In this document: in pieces, positions 16,378 to 25,640 of the stretch
Position numbering within the stretch: the stretch's first letter is position 1
How the letters are laid out: each line of letters starts with the position of its first letter
From: Candidatus Zhuqueibacterota bacterium
Lineage (GTDB): Bacteria; Zhuqueibacterota; Zhuqueibacteria; Residuimicrobiales; Residuimicrobiaceae
NCBI GenBank assembly: GCA_963169875.1
Contig: CAUJEL010000046.1
Span: forward strand, 1-64,000
DNA length: 64,000 bases
Reading direction: 5' to 3'
Program-made: the position numbers and the translations under genes
The notes under the pieces: model-generated
Databases searched by the model: none
Told to the model about the DNA's origin: nothing
Seen by the model: only the letters and a program-made list of their open reading frames with translations

Positions 16378-19182
16378 ATGATTAAAAAGTGGTTTTTAAT
16401 CATTTGTTCCCTTGCGTGGATCGGTGTTGGCTACGCGGGTGTCACCGGAAAAATCGCCGGCAAGGTGATGGACGCCCAGACCAGACAACCCATCCCGGGC
16501 GTGAATATCATGCTCGAAGGGACTAACATGGGGACCGTCTCGGATGTTGAGGGTAACTACACCATCCTTAACGTCGAGGTGGGAACATACACCGTTCGTG
16601 CATCCATCGTGGGTTACCGGGTGATGCGCATCGAAAACATCCGCGTCTCCATCGACCTGACGACCAAAGCCAACTTTTCCCTGACGTCGCAGCTGCTCGA
16701 AGTCTCGGATGCAATCACCGTGGTTGCGCAGCGGCCCATGATCCAGAAGGATGAAGTGGCCACCAAGCACTTTGTCTCCAATGAAGAGATCAACCTGCAG
16801 CCGGTCGATTCCTTTCAGGAGATCGCACAAAACCAGGCCGGCGTGGTCGGCAGCCATTTCCGCGGCGGCCGCTCCGGTGAAGTGCTGGTGCTGATCGACG
16901 GCATCCCGGTGCGCGATCCGGCCGGCGCCTACTCCGGCTATCTCGGCGGCTTCACCAGCGACGTGCCCAAGGAAGGCATTCAGGAGATGGAAGTCTCCCT
17001 GGGCGGCTTTTCAGCCGAATATGGCAACGTGCAATCGGGCGTCCTCAATCTGGCCATGAAAGAGGGCTCGCAAAAATATACCGGGAAAATCAAGTTGACC
17101 ACCACGGATTTTCAATCGGACGATTTGAGCACGCCGCTTCTCAAAGACATTTACGAGGCGACACTCTCGGGGCCTGAGCCCTTGACCATGAAACTCCTGC
17201 CCGCGCTCGGCATCAAACTGCCCGGTTCCCTCTCTTTTTCAGTGACCGGCGAACTGACGGATCAGGATCAAGGTTACTATCCCAACCAGATTTCGCTGGA
17301 CAAGTCGCTGCAGAGCAAATTGACCTGGCGCATCACGCCCAGCCATAAACTGGTCTTCGGCGCGGTCAACAGCCGCAGCGACTGGGATTCGTACTATTTC
17401 TGGGCCGCCAAATACGGCCCCACGGATGAATACCAGTTCAACGAGTACAAATATGCGGATACCGATACAAACCGGCGCCGCATGCTCTACCAGTACCTGT
17501 ACGTCGATAATCCGCAGGAATATTTTGATAAAAACGGCACCGTCTCTTATGAATCCGGCCGGCACGAAGGGATCCCCTACGATTCGGTGATCACCTACTA
17601 CAGCGGCGGCATGCTCGATTACCTGTGGAACAGCAAGAAAAAGAGCGACATGGTCTATGCCATCTGGACCCACGCCCTGAACCCCAAAACCTATTACGAG
17701 ATCAGATTCCAGAATTTTTACACCAACTACCACTATGCGGTGCCCGATATCGAAGACCGCGATGGCGACGGCGACACGGAAGAGGATCTGACCTGGGACG
17801 TCAAACAATCCGGCGCGCATCCGATGCCGCTGGACAAGGAATTGAACATGTGGTGGATCAAGGGCGATGACCAGGGCTACCGCAACCAGACCTCGATCAG
17901 CAACTCCGTCAAGGCGGATCTGATCAGCCAGGTCTCCAACAACCACCTGCTCAAGGCGGGCCTGGAATTCTACCATCACCGCACCGGGGTTGAGTCCATC
18001 GCCTGGACCCTGAACAACGTCGCCCAACCGCGGACGGACATCTGGGATCAGGACGCGTACGATATGGGCGCTTACCTCCAGGATAAAGTCGAATTTGAAG
18101 GCATCATCGGCTTGTTCGGTCTGCGTTACGATCTCTTCAATCCCAACGGATTTGGAGATGCGATTGAATATCCGGGCAGCTATGTGCGGCCGTACAGTCA
18201 AAAGGACGAAAACGGCCTTCCGATCCTGATCGATCCCAAAACCGCCACCAGCAAACACAAATTCAGTCCGCGCATCGGCATTTCCCATCCCATCACCGAG
18301 CGCGATGTGATCCACTATACCTATGGACACTATTTCCAGCGGCCGGATATGTTCTATCTCTACCGCAATTACCGTTTCCTCGACCTGACCAAAACGGGCA
18401 ATTACATCGGCTATCCGGATCTTGAACCCGAAAAAACCGTCGCCTATGAGATCGGCCTCGAACACCAGTTCACGGACGATTTCAAATTCACGGTTACGGG
18501 CTACTACAAGGACATCTCCAATCTCTTTGACTGGCAAAAATACAACGGCGCCACCATTCAGGATACCGAACTCAACGTCTTCACCAACGCCGATTACGGC
18601 AATTCCAAGGGCATGGAACTGACGATCAACAAACGCCTCGGCCGCTTCTGGGGTGGCTCTCTGAATTATACCTATTCGGTTGCCAAAGGAAGAAGCTCCG
18701 GTCCTTACAGCCGCTCGGGCATGTTCGAAGATGCCAAGCGTATGAATTTGCTCGATTTCGACCAGACTCATACAGTCAACGCCAACGTGACCTTCCGCAC
18801 GCCGCGCACCTTTGGTTTTTCGATCCTCGGCGGACGGCCGCTGGGCAACTGGATCGCCAACGTGCAATTTGCCTATGGCAGCGGCTTGCCCTATACCTCC
18901 TACGGATCCACCATCGTCAACGACAAGCGCATGCCCTATACCACCACCACGGATATGAAGCTCTTGCGCCAGATCAACATCAGCAAACTCGAATTTGATC
19001 TGTTCATGGATATCTATAATATTTTTGACCGCAAGAACGTCAACTGGATAGGGGATTCCTATTATTACGGCGCCACGGGAGATCCCTCCATCATCGAAGA
19101 CTATCAGGGCGGCTACATTCGCAACCCGCAGGCCTGGACCTGGGGCCGGCAGGTTCGCGCCGGCTTTGCCATTAAATTCTAA
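16378..19182 (+). CDS. TonB-dependent receptor with N-terminal carboxypeptidase-regulatory-like domain
   Basis: A 934-residue outer-membrane protein. The order is signal peptide (to about residue 20), a CarboxypepD_reg-like domain (ITGKV-type start, PIPGVNIMLEGT, GTVSDVEGNYTI), then the plug (about 110-230: GVVGSHFRGGRSGEVLVLIDGIPVRD, with GGFSAEYGNVQSG) and a long beta barrel ending in the aromatic F at the C-terminus. This is the FCB-type receptor architecture. An ATGGAGG site precedes the ATG. The next gene starts 12 bases after its stop. The cargo is unknown. In related phyla such a receptor next to a large secreted protein and a PorV/PorQ protein is a recurring arrangement. Confidence 0.87.
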   Translation: MIKKWFLIICSLAWIGVGYAGVTGKIAGKVMDAQTRQPIPGVNIMLEGTNMGTVSDVEGNYTILNVEVGTYTVRASIVGYRVMRIENIRVSIDLTTKANFSLTSQLLEVSDAITVVAQRPMIQKDEVATKHFVSNEEINLQPVDSFQEIAQNQAGVVGSHFRGGRSGEVLVLIDGIPVRDPAGAYSGYLGGFTSDVPKEGIQEMEVSLGGFSAEYGNVQSGVLNLAMKEGSQKYTGKIKLTTTDFQSDDLSTPLLKDIYEATLSGPEPLTMKLLPALGIKLPGSLSFSVTGELTDQDQGYYPNQISLDKSLQSKLTWRITPSHKLVFGAVNSRSDWDSYYFWAAKYGPTDEYQFNEYKYADTDTNRRRMLYQYLYVDNPQEYFDKNGTVSYESGRHEGIPYDSVITYYSGGMLDYLWNSKKKSDMVYAIWTHALNPKTYYEIRFQNFYTNYHYAVPDIEDRDGDGDTEEDLTWDVKQSGAHPMPLDKELNMWWIKGDDQGYRNQTSISNSVKADLISQVSNNHLLKAGLEFYHHRTGVESIAWTLNNVAQPRTDIWDQDAYDMGAYLQDKVEFEGIIGLFGLRYDLFNPNGFGDAIEYPGSYVRPYSQKDENGLPILIDPKTATSKHKFSPRIGISHPITERDVIHYTYGHYFQRPDMFYLYRNYRFLDLTKTGNYIGYPDLEPEKTVAYEIGLEHQFTDDFKFTVTGYYKDISNLFDWQKYNGATIQDTELNVFTNADYGNSKGMELTINKRLGRFWGGSLNYTYSVAKGRSSGPYSRSGMFEDAKRMNLLDFDQTHTVNANVTFRTPRTFGFSILGGRPLGNWIANVQFAYGSGLPYTSYGSTIVNDKRMPYTTTTDMKLLRQINISKLEFDLFMDIYNIFDRKNVNWIGDSYYYGATGDPSIIEDYQGGYIRNPQAWTWGRQVRAGFAIKF

Positions 19183-19193
19183 GGGAGGTTCGC

Positions 19194-21191
19194 ATGCATC
19201 GAGAACGACTCTTTTTTGTCATATTGCTTTTCTGCCTGGTGTCCCTGTTCATCAGGCCCTGCTTTGCGGCGGACGATCCCGATAAAATCCGTTTGCCCAA
19301 GAAACAGCAGGCCCTGGTTGGACCCATTGTCGACAACAATGTCAAATGGCACACCATTGGCAAATTTTGGAACCGCGTCACCAATTACGGCAAACTGGGT
19401 GATGACACCTACGGCACCCGCACGCCCTCCGGCGACTGGCCGGGCGGATCCGGAAATTCCTATCTCTACCGCGCCTCCATCTGGCTCACCGCCAAGGTGG
19501 ACGGCGTTCCGCATAGCACCAATGTTGAAGACAGCGAATTCGCGCCCCTGGATTCGGTCCATGTCATCACCGGCCCCGGTGCGGTCTCGGATGAAGACAT
19601 GTACACGCGCTATTACGACGTTGTGGCCCCCGAGGCCGAAGGGCACTTCCCCCTCGGCGTTGAAGTCACCGAACGCAGCTTCGCCTGGCGCAGCAACTGG
19701 GCCGATGATTTCATCATCTACGAATATACGGTCAAAAATGTCGGCATCGACAGCGACGGCGATGGCTACCCGGATACACCGCGCGATCTCACCGAGTTTT
19801 ACTTCACCTTCCGCCTCGACGCCGACGTCTCGCGCATCGGCCGCTGGGCCAATGAAAGCGTCTATACCGATGCGGACGACATCACCTACACCAATGTGCA
19901 ACCCTGGGATGACTGGTTCAAACTTTTTCCCAAACTGGCGAACCGGCCGCACACATTGACAACTGCAGATCTGGACAGCTCCATGGTCTATATGTTCGAT
20001 GCCGATAACCCGAGTTATCCGGCTGAGAATAACGTAGATGATGACTTTGGCAATCCCGGACCGGACGGCACGCTGCTATCACCGGGCATCATCGGATTCA
20101 AGGTATTGAAAACCGATCCGCCCATGCACCCGCACTCTTTTTACCCATTGGCGCGCGCCAATGATCCGGATACGGATACCAAAGTTTATAATATGATATC
20201 CGCGAAAAAGTTTCAGACCCTTCCCATCAAAAGCAAAATTCCGTACGTCACCGACTATCGCGGCATCCTCACCTACGGCCCCATCACCAAATTCGCCGCG
20301 GGCGATTCCTTTAAACTGACCGCGGCATTGGGCATCGGCTGCGATCCGGACAGCGGCGGCGTCTACAGTATGATGGAATTTATCAAAATCATGAAGAACG
20401 CCCAATTCATCGTCGACATGGATTACAAACCCAACGCCGATCAATTCACGCCGCCAACCCCCATCGTGGAAGTGGAAACCAGGACAGAAGGCAACAAGGT
20501 CACTGGTGTACGTGTGGTCTGGGATGATGCAGCTGCCTCACATCCCTATTTTGAAGGCTACAAGGTATGGCGCAGCGCCGGCCGCGCAACCACCGGCGAA
20601 TTCATCTGGCAACCGCTGGGCAAAGGGATCTACAGCATTCTCGATGGCCCCAATTGGCAGCCGCCCACCGGGACAAAACCCGGGACGTTTGAACTGGTGG
20701 ATGACGACGTCATCAACGGCTATGATTATTATTATGCGGTACAGGCCTATTCCAAAGAACTGGTCGGGACGCCATTCGACGTCATCGAAACCAGCCTGCT
20801 GGCGGGCACGAAGAACATCACCCCCGCAACGCCCGTGGCCAGCACCCTGGATAACGTCAAAGTGGTGCCCAACCCCTATGTCGGCAGCGTCATCTGGAAC
20901 AACGCCATGCCCAGCAACAATTCGCCGTGGCAGCACCGCCTGCAATTCATCAATCTGCCGGCCGATGCGACGGTGAAGATTTTCACCCTGGATGGCGATT
21001 TCATCGACGAGGTGCACGCCGGCGGCACGGTGCGACAGGGAACCGGATATACGGGCGAAGGTCCGGCCAGTGTGGCGGAATGGGATCTGATCACCCGCAA
21101 CAACCAGGAAGCGGCGCCAGGCATGTATATGTACGTGGTCGATTCACCCACGCTCGGCACGACAATCGGCAAATTTGTCATCATCCAATGA
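19194..21191 (+). CDS. large secreted protein with C-terminal FlgD/T9SS-like beta domain
   Basis: A 665-residue exported protein (signal peptide VILLFCLVSLFIRPCFA). The body is unlike any family I can name. It has acidic calcium-loop-like stretches (DSDGDGYPDTPRD, DNPSYPAENNVDDDFG), a fibronectin-like region (RVVWDDAAASHPYFEGYKVWR) and a C-terminal 100-residue beta domain (VKVVPNPYVG, ADATVKIFTLDGD, PGMYMYVVDS). That last domain resembles the FlgD-Ig or sorting-domain type used at the surface of FCB bacteria. GGGAGG precedes the ATG. The position between a TonB receptor and a PorV-like protein suggests it is surface-exposed and partners the receptor. Confidence 0.65.
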   Translation: MHRERLFFVILLFCLVSLFIRPCFAADDPDKIRLPKKQQALVGPIVDNNVKWHTIGKFWNRVTNYGKLGDDTYGTRTPSGDWPGGSGNSYLYRASIWLTAKVDGVPHSTNVEDSEFAPLDSVHVITGPGAVSDEDMYTRYYDVVAPEAEGHFPLGVEVTERSFAWRSNWADDFIIYEYTVKNVGIDSDGDGYPDTPRDLTEFYFTFRLDADVSRIGRWANESVYTDADDITYTNVQPWDDWFKLFPKLANRPHTLTTADLDSSMVYMFDADNPSYPAENNVDDDFGNPGPDGTLLSPGIIGFKVLKTDPPMHPHSFYPLARANDPDTDTKVYNMISAKKFQTLPIKSKIPYVTDYRGILTYGPITKFAAGDSFKLTAALGIGCDPDSGGVYSMMEFIKIMKNAQFIVDMDYKPNADQFTPPTPIVEVETRTEGNKVTGVRVVWDDAAASHPYFEGYKVWRSAGRATTGEFIWQPLGKGIYSILDGPNWQPPTGTKPGTFELVDDDVINGYDYYYAVQAYSKELVGTPFDVIETSLLAGTKNITPATPVASTLDNVKVVPNPYVGSVIWNNAMPSNNSPWQHRLQFINLPADATVKIFTLDGDFIDEVHAGGTVRQGTGYTGEGPASVAEWDLITRNNQEAAPGMYMYVVDSPTLGTTIGKFVIIQ

Positions 21192-21275
21192 TTTTTGATG
21201 CTATTTTGCGGCAAAAATCCTGTGCAAAAACCTCTTGAGTGTTTAAATTTGGATAATATTAAAAGAGGAACGACG

Positions 21276-22265
21276 ATGAAAAAAATAATGTTCTTAATGA
21301 TAGGCTTGATCCTGGCTGTGAGCAGCCTCTCCTTCAGCCAGGGATTCGCGCCCGTGGGAACTTCGGTGGCGCAATTCCTTGAGGTGGGAGTTGGCGCCCG
21401 ACCTGCTGCCATGGGAGCCGCCTTCACGGCCCTGGACAACGACGCCAGTGCGGTGTTCTGGAATCCCGCGGGCTTGACGGACATCCAGAATGGCAACTTT
21501 TTCTCATCTTACTGCAAATGGCCCGCGGATATCACCCTGGCCGGCATCTCCTACGCCTATAACCTGAAAAACATCGGCGTCCTGGCCGTCAGCGGCGTCT
21601 ACCTGATGACCGATGACATGGAAGTGACCACCATTCTGGATCCGCAAGGCACCGGCGAGATGTTCAATATCAGCAACTACGCATTTGGACTCACTTATGC
21701 CCGCGCCCTCACCGACCGCTTTTCCGTCGGCGTGACCGGCAAAATGGTCTCGGAAAAATACTGGACCTACGGCTACACCGCCTGGGCCGTTGATCTGGGA
21801 ACGCTGTACCGCACCGGGTTTCACGGTATGCGCATCGGCATGTCCATTCTCCACTTTGGGCCGGATGTGCGTTACGATGGCGAATTCATCGATTTCAGTG
21901 ACCCCAAATCGGTGGACGTGGACAAGCCGAAACCGTTCAACACCTTTTCGCTGCCGGTCAACTTTCGCTTTGGCGTGGCGCTGGATGTGCTCAACCATGA
22001 ACAGCACCGCATCACAACGGCGGTGGATATGGTTCATCCCAATAATAATTCGGAACAATATAATTTTGGCATGGAATATGGATTCAAGCAGCTCTTTTTC
22101 CTGCGCGGCGGTTTTCAGAGCAGCGCGGATGAGGGCGGTCTGGCGCTGGGATGCGGCGTGCACGCCACCTCGCTGGGTTCGCTGGGCCTGATGGTCGATT
22201 ATGCCTATTCTGATCTCGGCATTCTCAGCAGCGCGCACCGCTTGAGCCTGTCCATTTCGCACTGA
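21276..22265 (+). CDS. PorV/PorQ-family outer membrane protein
   Basis: A 329-residue beta-barrel protein with a signal peptide (IMFLMIGLILAVSSLSFSQG). The family hallmark is immediately after it: VGVGARPAAMGAAFTALDNDASAVFWNPAGL. PorV shuttles type IX secretion substrates and PorQ anchors the attachment complex; which of the two applies here is not decidable. ATG 21276 is chosen because AAAGAGG lies upstream; the in-frame start at 21195 precedes the previous gene's downstream gap and has no ribosome site. Last gene of the operon, ended by the terminator at 22289. Confidence 0.82.
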   Translation: MKKIMFLMIGLILAVSSLSFSQGFAPVGTSVAQFLEVGVGARPAAMGAAFTALDNDASAVFWNPAGLTDIQNGNFFSSYCKWPADITLAGISYAYNLKNIGVLAVSGVYLMTDDMEVTTILDPQGTGEMFNISNYAFGLTYARALTDRFSVGVTGKMVSEKYWTYGYTAWAVDLGTLYRTGFHGMRIGMSILHFGPDVRYDGEFIDFSDPKSVDVDKPKPFNTFSLPVNFRFGVALDVLNHEQHRITTAVDMVHPNNNSEQYNFGMEYGFKQLFFLRGGFQSSADEGGLALGCGVHATSLGSLGLMVDYAYSDLGILSSAHRLSLSISH

Positions 22266-22288
22266 TATTCTATTCATTTGGTGTGTGT

Positions 22289-22326
22289 AACCCCGGGGTT
22301 GCTCATGGCAGCCCCGGGGTTTTTTA
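22289..22326 (+). terminator. intrinsic terminator of the outer-membrane operon
   Basis: AACCCCGGGG (22289-22298) pairs with CCCCGGGGTT (22312-22321), extended inward by TTGC/GCAG, and followed by a T-run to 22326. Confidence 0.9.
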
Positions 22327-22339
22327 TTTCAAGGCGGCC

Positions 22340-22560
22340 CCCTTTCCTCCTCTTTTGTCAAGCATCTTGCAGGTCCTGCGGTAGAGGACTGTGGCAAAGG
22401 CAGATTTTCCCGCGCAACCTACAAGGTCCTTGCGGGATGACGCAGGACGCACATTTTCCCGCGCAGCGAAATAGTTCCTTACAAGGATGACATGGGGTGA
22501 ATCCTCCCCCCTTTTGTCATGCTGAAAACATCTTGTAGGTCCTGCGGATGGATTGAAGAA
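22340..22560. repeat. intergenic repeat pair (CATCTTG.AGGTCCTGCGG)
   Basis: The segment CATCTTGCAGGTCCTGCGG near 22363 recurs as CATCTTGTAGGTCCTGCGG near 22530. In both copies CTTTTGTCA lies just before it. Two internal blocks (TTTTCCCGCGCA near 22405 and 22450, each followed by an ACAAGG block) also repeat. The pattern is like dispersed GTCATGCTGAA-type intergenic repeats. No gene is seen here. Confidence 0.5.
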
Positions 22561-22587
22561 ATCACGGCCGGCGGAAAAGCTCGATAT

Positions 22588-22627
22588 CGAAAAAAAATCC
22601 CTGTCCGGTTTTCCCGGACAGGGATTT
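22588..22627 (-). terminator. intrinsic terminator for the FG-GAP/BNR gene
   Basis: AAATCCCTGTCCGG (22595-22608) pairs perfectly with CCGGACAGGGATTT (22614-22627) over a 5-base loop. The A-run at 22588-22594 gives the T-tract on the minus strand, downstream of the gene that ends at 22726. Confidence 0.93.
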
Positions 22628-22725
22628 GTCGTTCACAAGCCGGAGCCTGTGAAAGAGTTATAAGTGATTTTGTCTTGCTCCCAACGCAAAGCCTGGGAAC
22701 GAGGCAAAACTTCGCGATGAGAAAG

Positions 22726-25398
22726 CTATTTCAGCAGCATCATGCGGCGGTGTGCCTGGCCATCGCCCACTTTAATGGTGTAGATGTACATGCCACTGGC
22801 CACTTTGTTGCCGCTGTTGTTGGTCGCATCCCAAACGATGGAATGGTTGCCAGAAGCAACGACGCCATCCACCAGTGTCTTGATCTCTTCGCCCTTGAGG
22901 TTGTAAATCTTGAGGGAGACGCGATCGGGCGTCACCACGTCATAGCTGATGGTCGTGGTCGGATTGAACGGATTGGGATAGTTCTGATGCAGCTGGAAGG
23001 CAGCCGGCATCTTCTCATCCGGACGAACCGCCACGCCGGTGAGCTGATTCTTGAAACGGCACACGACCCCATCGGCGAACATATAGCCGAATTTGGTGCT
23101 ATGGAAAATACCCGCGGTAAAATAGCTGTCGCCAGGCAGATCAGATGGCAGGACCAGCTTGGTCCAGCTATCGCCGAGATTGCTGGTCGCATAGACACCG
23201 ATGTCATCCAGGCCCATGATGATGTTGGTGCCGGGGATAGCCGCTGCGCTGTTAATCCAGCTGTCTGCGGAAGTATCCGGTCTGTTGGATTTATACCAGG
23301 TAGCGCCGCCATCGTTGCTTGCCACTGCATTGCCGCGGCGGTCTGCGATGATGCCTTCGTTAACGTTGGCGAATGCAATGCCACGCGGATAGCTGGGAAT
23401 AACATCACTGGGGATGGAAAAACTATCCCAGGTCAGGCCACCATCATGGGTGCGGAATACATAGCTGCCCACATAGGTAGTCGGCGTCGCGCTAACCCAC
23501 ATGCTTTGGCCCACACTGCTGGTGGCACCGCCCCAGGTATAATAGGAATAAGCCGCGCCGAGATAGTTACAGGTCAGCACTTCACTCCAGGTTTCGCCCT
23601 GGTCTTCGGTGCGGACGAAATGCATATAACCATCTGCTTCCCCGTCACCGATGGCGACGGCCACCTGATCGCCGAGGACGCGCAATCCATCAAAGAAGCC
23701 GGCTGTGCCCGGGCTGGTTTCATACGCATAGACCTGTTCCCAGGTGACGCCGCCGTCTGTGGTGCGATGGATGGTGCCATCGATCAGAGCGATGATGGCG
23801 ACATCCGCATTAAAGGCGTCCATCTGCGCGACGAAAGAGGGGAGTGGATTTTCGTTGTGGGTAAAAGTCTGTCCGCCATCAACGGATCTCCACACATAGG
23901 TCTCTTCAACAACCGAAGTCCGATTCTCACCTGCAAACCAGATGGTCTTGCCGTTGTCGAGGATGCGGCCTGGTTTGAAGCGGATACCATCGGGAGCTCC
24001 GCCCTGGAACTGCACTTCGGGGGCGATGATCAGTTCGTCGAACGCGATACCGGTTGTGCCCACATAATCAAGGACAACAATGGGCAAGGTGCCATCATTG
24101 GGGAACTCGCCCGCCGGAATACTGGAGGTGTAAAGCACTTCCAGCGCAGGATCATCATCCATGTTGGCGATATCAATGACATTGGTATAGCCGGCGATGA
24201 AATAGAGAGAATCCAATGTGGTGCAGTCATAATTATCGGGATTGGTGATGTCGCCGCCGCGATACGCGACGCGGTAGAGGGCGCCATCCGGATCACCGGC
24301 GCGGGTGCCGAAGACAAAATCGACATAACCATCCTGGTCGATGTCGCCCTGGGCGCCACCGAAAAAGCGTTCCGCGTCACCGATTTGGGCAATCACGGTG
24401 TGCTTCAGTGTATCAGCGTCCTCCTGCAACAGGACCAGGCTGGTTGCAGCGATGCCGCCGGTGTATTCGCCCGCCAGAATCTCCAGCGTGCCATTGTTAT
24501 CAATGTCAACGACCTGCGCGCCTGCGAAGGAATAGCCACCCGCCATGGGTCGCAGAGGCTGATACTTCCACGCAAACTCGTCGGCGCTCCAGAACACCTT
24601 GGATATTTCCGTTTGATCAAAAGTGTAGATGTTTTTGCCCACGACAGCCACATCATATTTACTTTTGATGGTCGAAGCCAGGGCGAAATCCTTGCCGCTG
24701 GTTTCCAGCGTCCACGCTTCCGAGCCATCGCCATTATCCGGTACATTATCCACCGAGCAAACGCCAAAGTAATAGCCAGCAGCTGCACCAGCGCGTTCGC
24801 TGAAGATAACTTCATCGACGCCGTCGTCATCGACATCAGCCACGACAAACCGTGTTGGACGTACGTTGACATTGTCATCGGTGGCGATTTTCCAGGCCGT
24901 ATTGGGCAGAAAATTGCCGGCGCCGTTGTCAAGGCCCATCACATCACTGCCATCGCCAACTTCTTCGTAAACCAGAATGCGAGCGGGATTGGTATTGGTT
25001 TCATCGGTGAAATTGACGATGCCCCAGATGATTTCCATCTTGCCATCTTTGTCCAGATCAGCCATGGCGAGAGCGGGCCAGGTATTCTGCTTGGGAACTG
25101 GAGCGACAGCTTGCCATACCACTTGCCATTCGCTGCCCTCTTTTTCCAGTTTGTAAATCCTCGGGATCAATTCACCCGGTGTATCATTCCAGTTGTCGTT
25201 GACGACAAATATTTCCAGTTTGCCATCGCCGTCAATGTCGGTGCCGGCAATCATCCCGCCCGTGCCACCATTGTTGGTATCGGCATCGGGAAAGGGTATC
25301 TCTTCACTGCGTACAAAGTCCTGGGCATAATTGCTCGTCGCCAGGAAGAAGAGTGCAACCAACATCATGAAGAAAACTGTAACGCTCCTACGGTTCAT
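22726..25398 (-). CDS. secreted FG-GAP/BNR-repeat protein with T9SS type A sorting domain
   Basis: An 890-residue exported protein. After the signal peptide (VTVFFMMLVALFFLATSNYAQ) come FG-GAP/VCBS-like repeats with calcium-type loops (GTDIDGDGKLEIFV, MADLDKDGKMEIIWG, DIDNNGTLEILAG, DIDQDGYVDFVFG). Next are at least six Asp-box (BNR) repeats (SVDGGQTF, TTDGGVTW, TEDQGETW, THDGGLTW, SNDGGATW, TSNLGDSW). The tail is a textbook T9SS sorting domain (LHQNYPNPFNPTTTISY, LKIYNLKGEEI, GMYIYTIKVG). The start at 25398 is fixed by AAGGAGGT; the in-frame extension to 25449 is dropped. Probably cell-surface-bound; ligand unknown. It has its own terminator at 22595. Confidence 0.85.
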   Translation of the reverse strand: MNRRSVTVFFMMLVALFFLATSNYAQDFVRSEEIPFPDADTNNGGTGGMIAGTDIDGDGKLEIFVVNDNWNDTPGELIPRIYKLEKEGSEWQVVWQAVAPVPKQNTWPALAMADLDKDGKMEIIWGIVNFTDETNTNPARILVYEEVGDGSDVMGLDNGAGNFLPNTAWKIATDDNVNVRPTRFVVADVDDDGVDEVIFSERAGAAAGYYFGVCSVDNVPDNGDGSEAWTLETSGKDFALASTIKSKYDVAVVGKNIYTFDQTEISKVFWSADEFAWKYQPLRPMAGGYSFAGAQVVDIDNNGTLEILAGEYTGGIAATSLVLLQEDADTLKHTVIAQIGDAERFFGGAQGDIDQDGYVDFVFGTRAGDPDGALYRVAYRGGDITNPDNYDCTTLDSLYFIAGYTNVIDIANMDDDPALEVLYTSSIPAGEFPNDGTLPIVVLDYVGTTGIAFDELIIAPEVQFQGGAPDGIRFKPGRILDNGKTIWFAGENRTSVVEETYVWRSVDGGQTFTHNENPLPSFVAQMDAFNADVAIIALIDGTIHRTTDGGVTWEQVYAYETSPGTAGFFDGLRVLGDQVAVAIGDGEADGYMHFVRTEDQGETWSEVLTCNYLGAAYSYYTWGGATSSVGQSMWVSATPTTYVGSYVFRTHDGGLTWDSFSIPSDVIPSYPRGIAFANVNEGIIADRRGNAVASNDGGATWYKSNRPDTSADSWINSAAAIPGTNIIMGLDDIGVYATSNLGDSWTKLVLPSDLPGDSYFTAGIFHSTKFGYMFADGVVCRFKNQLTGVAVRPDEKMPAAFQLHQNYPNPFNPTTTISYDVVTPDRVSLKIYNLKGEEIKTLVDGVVASGNHSIVWDATNNSGNKVASGMYIYTIKVGDGQAHRRMMLLK

Positions 25399-25580
25399 GG
25401 TAACCTCCTTGGGTTTGGTTTGCATGTCAGGAAACGGACTGTTTCCCATTTTTTTATACCATGTGAAAGGCGGGCATTAAGTTATTTGACTCGTTGATGG
25501 TTCGGTGAACATGTGCAAGTTGTGTCTCCAAGAATAAAGCAATATAGCTTTGAATAAGCTTAAAATCAAGGAAAAAGTCA

Positions 25581-25613
25581 AAAAAAACGCCTTCCCCTAA
25601 AACTGGAAGGCGT
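25581..25613 (-). terminator. intrinsic terminator for the GH2-like domain gene
   Basis: ACGCCTTCC (25587-25595) pairs with GGAAGGCGT (25605-25613); the A-run at 25581-25587 becomes a T-tract on the minus strand, 28 bases past the stop at 25641. Confidence 0.9.
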
Positions 25614-25640
25614 ATAAAAATCATCGTATTTTTCGCTGCT

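Noticed and set aside
17239..18867. 542-codon minus-strand ORF inside the TonB receptor
   Set aside because: Antisense shadow of the barrel; the composition is unlike a protein (runs of V, I, D, G) and there is no ribosome site.
22519..25497. 992-codon plus-strand ORF covering the FG-GAP/BNR gene
   Set aside because: It lies antisense to a gene with clear domains, ribosome site, signal peptide and terminator. Its residues are low-complexity (Ile/Ala/Gly/Asp/His rich), it matches no family, and it runs through a terminator. It is a codon-bias shadow of the real gene.
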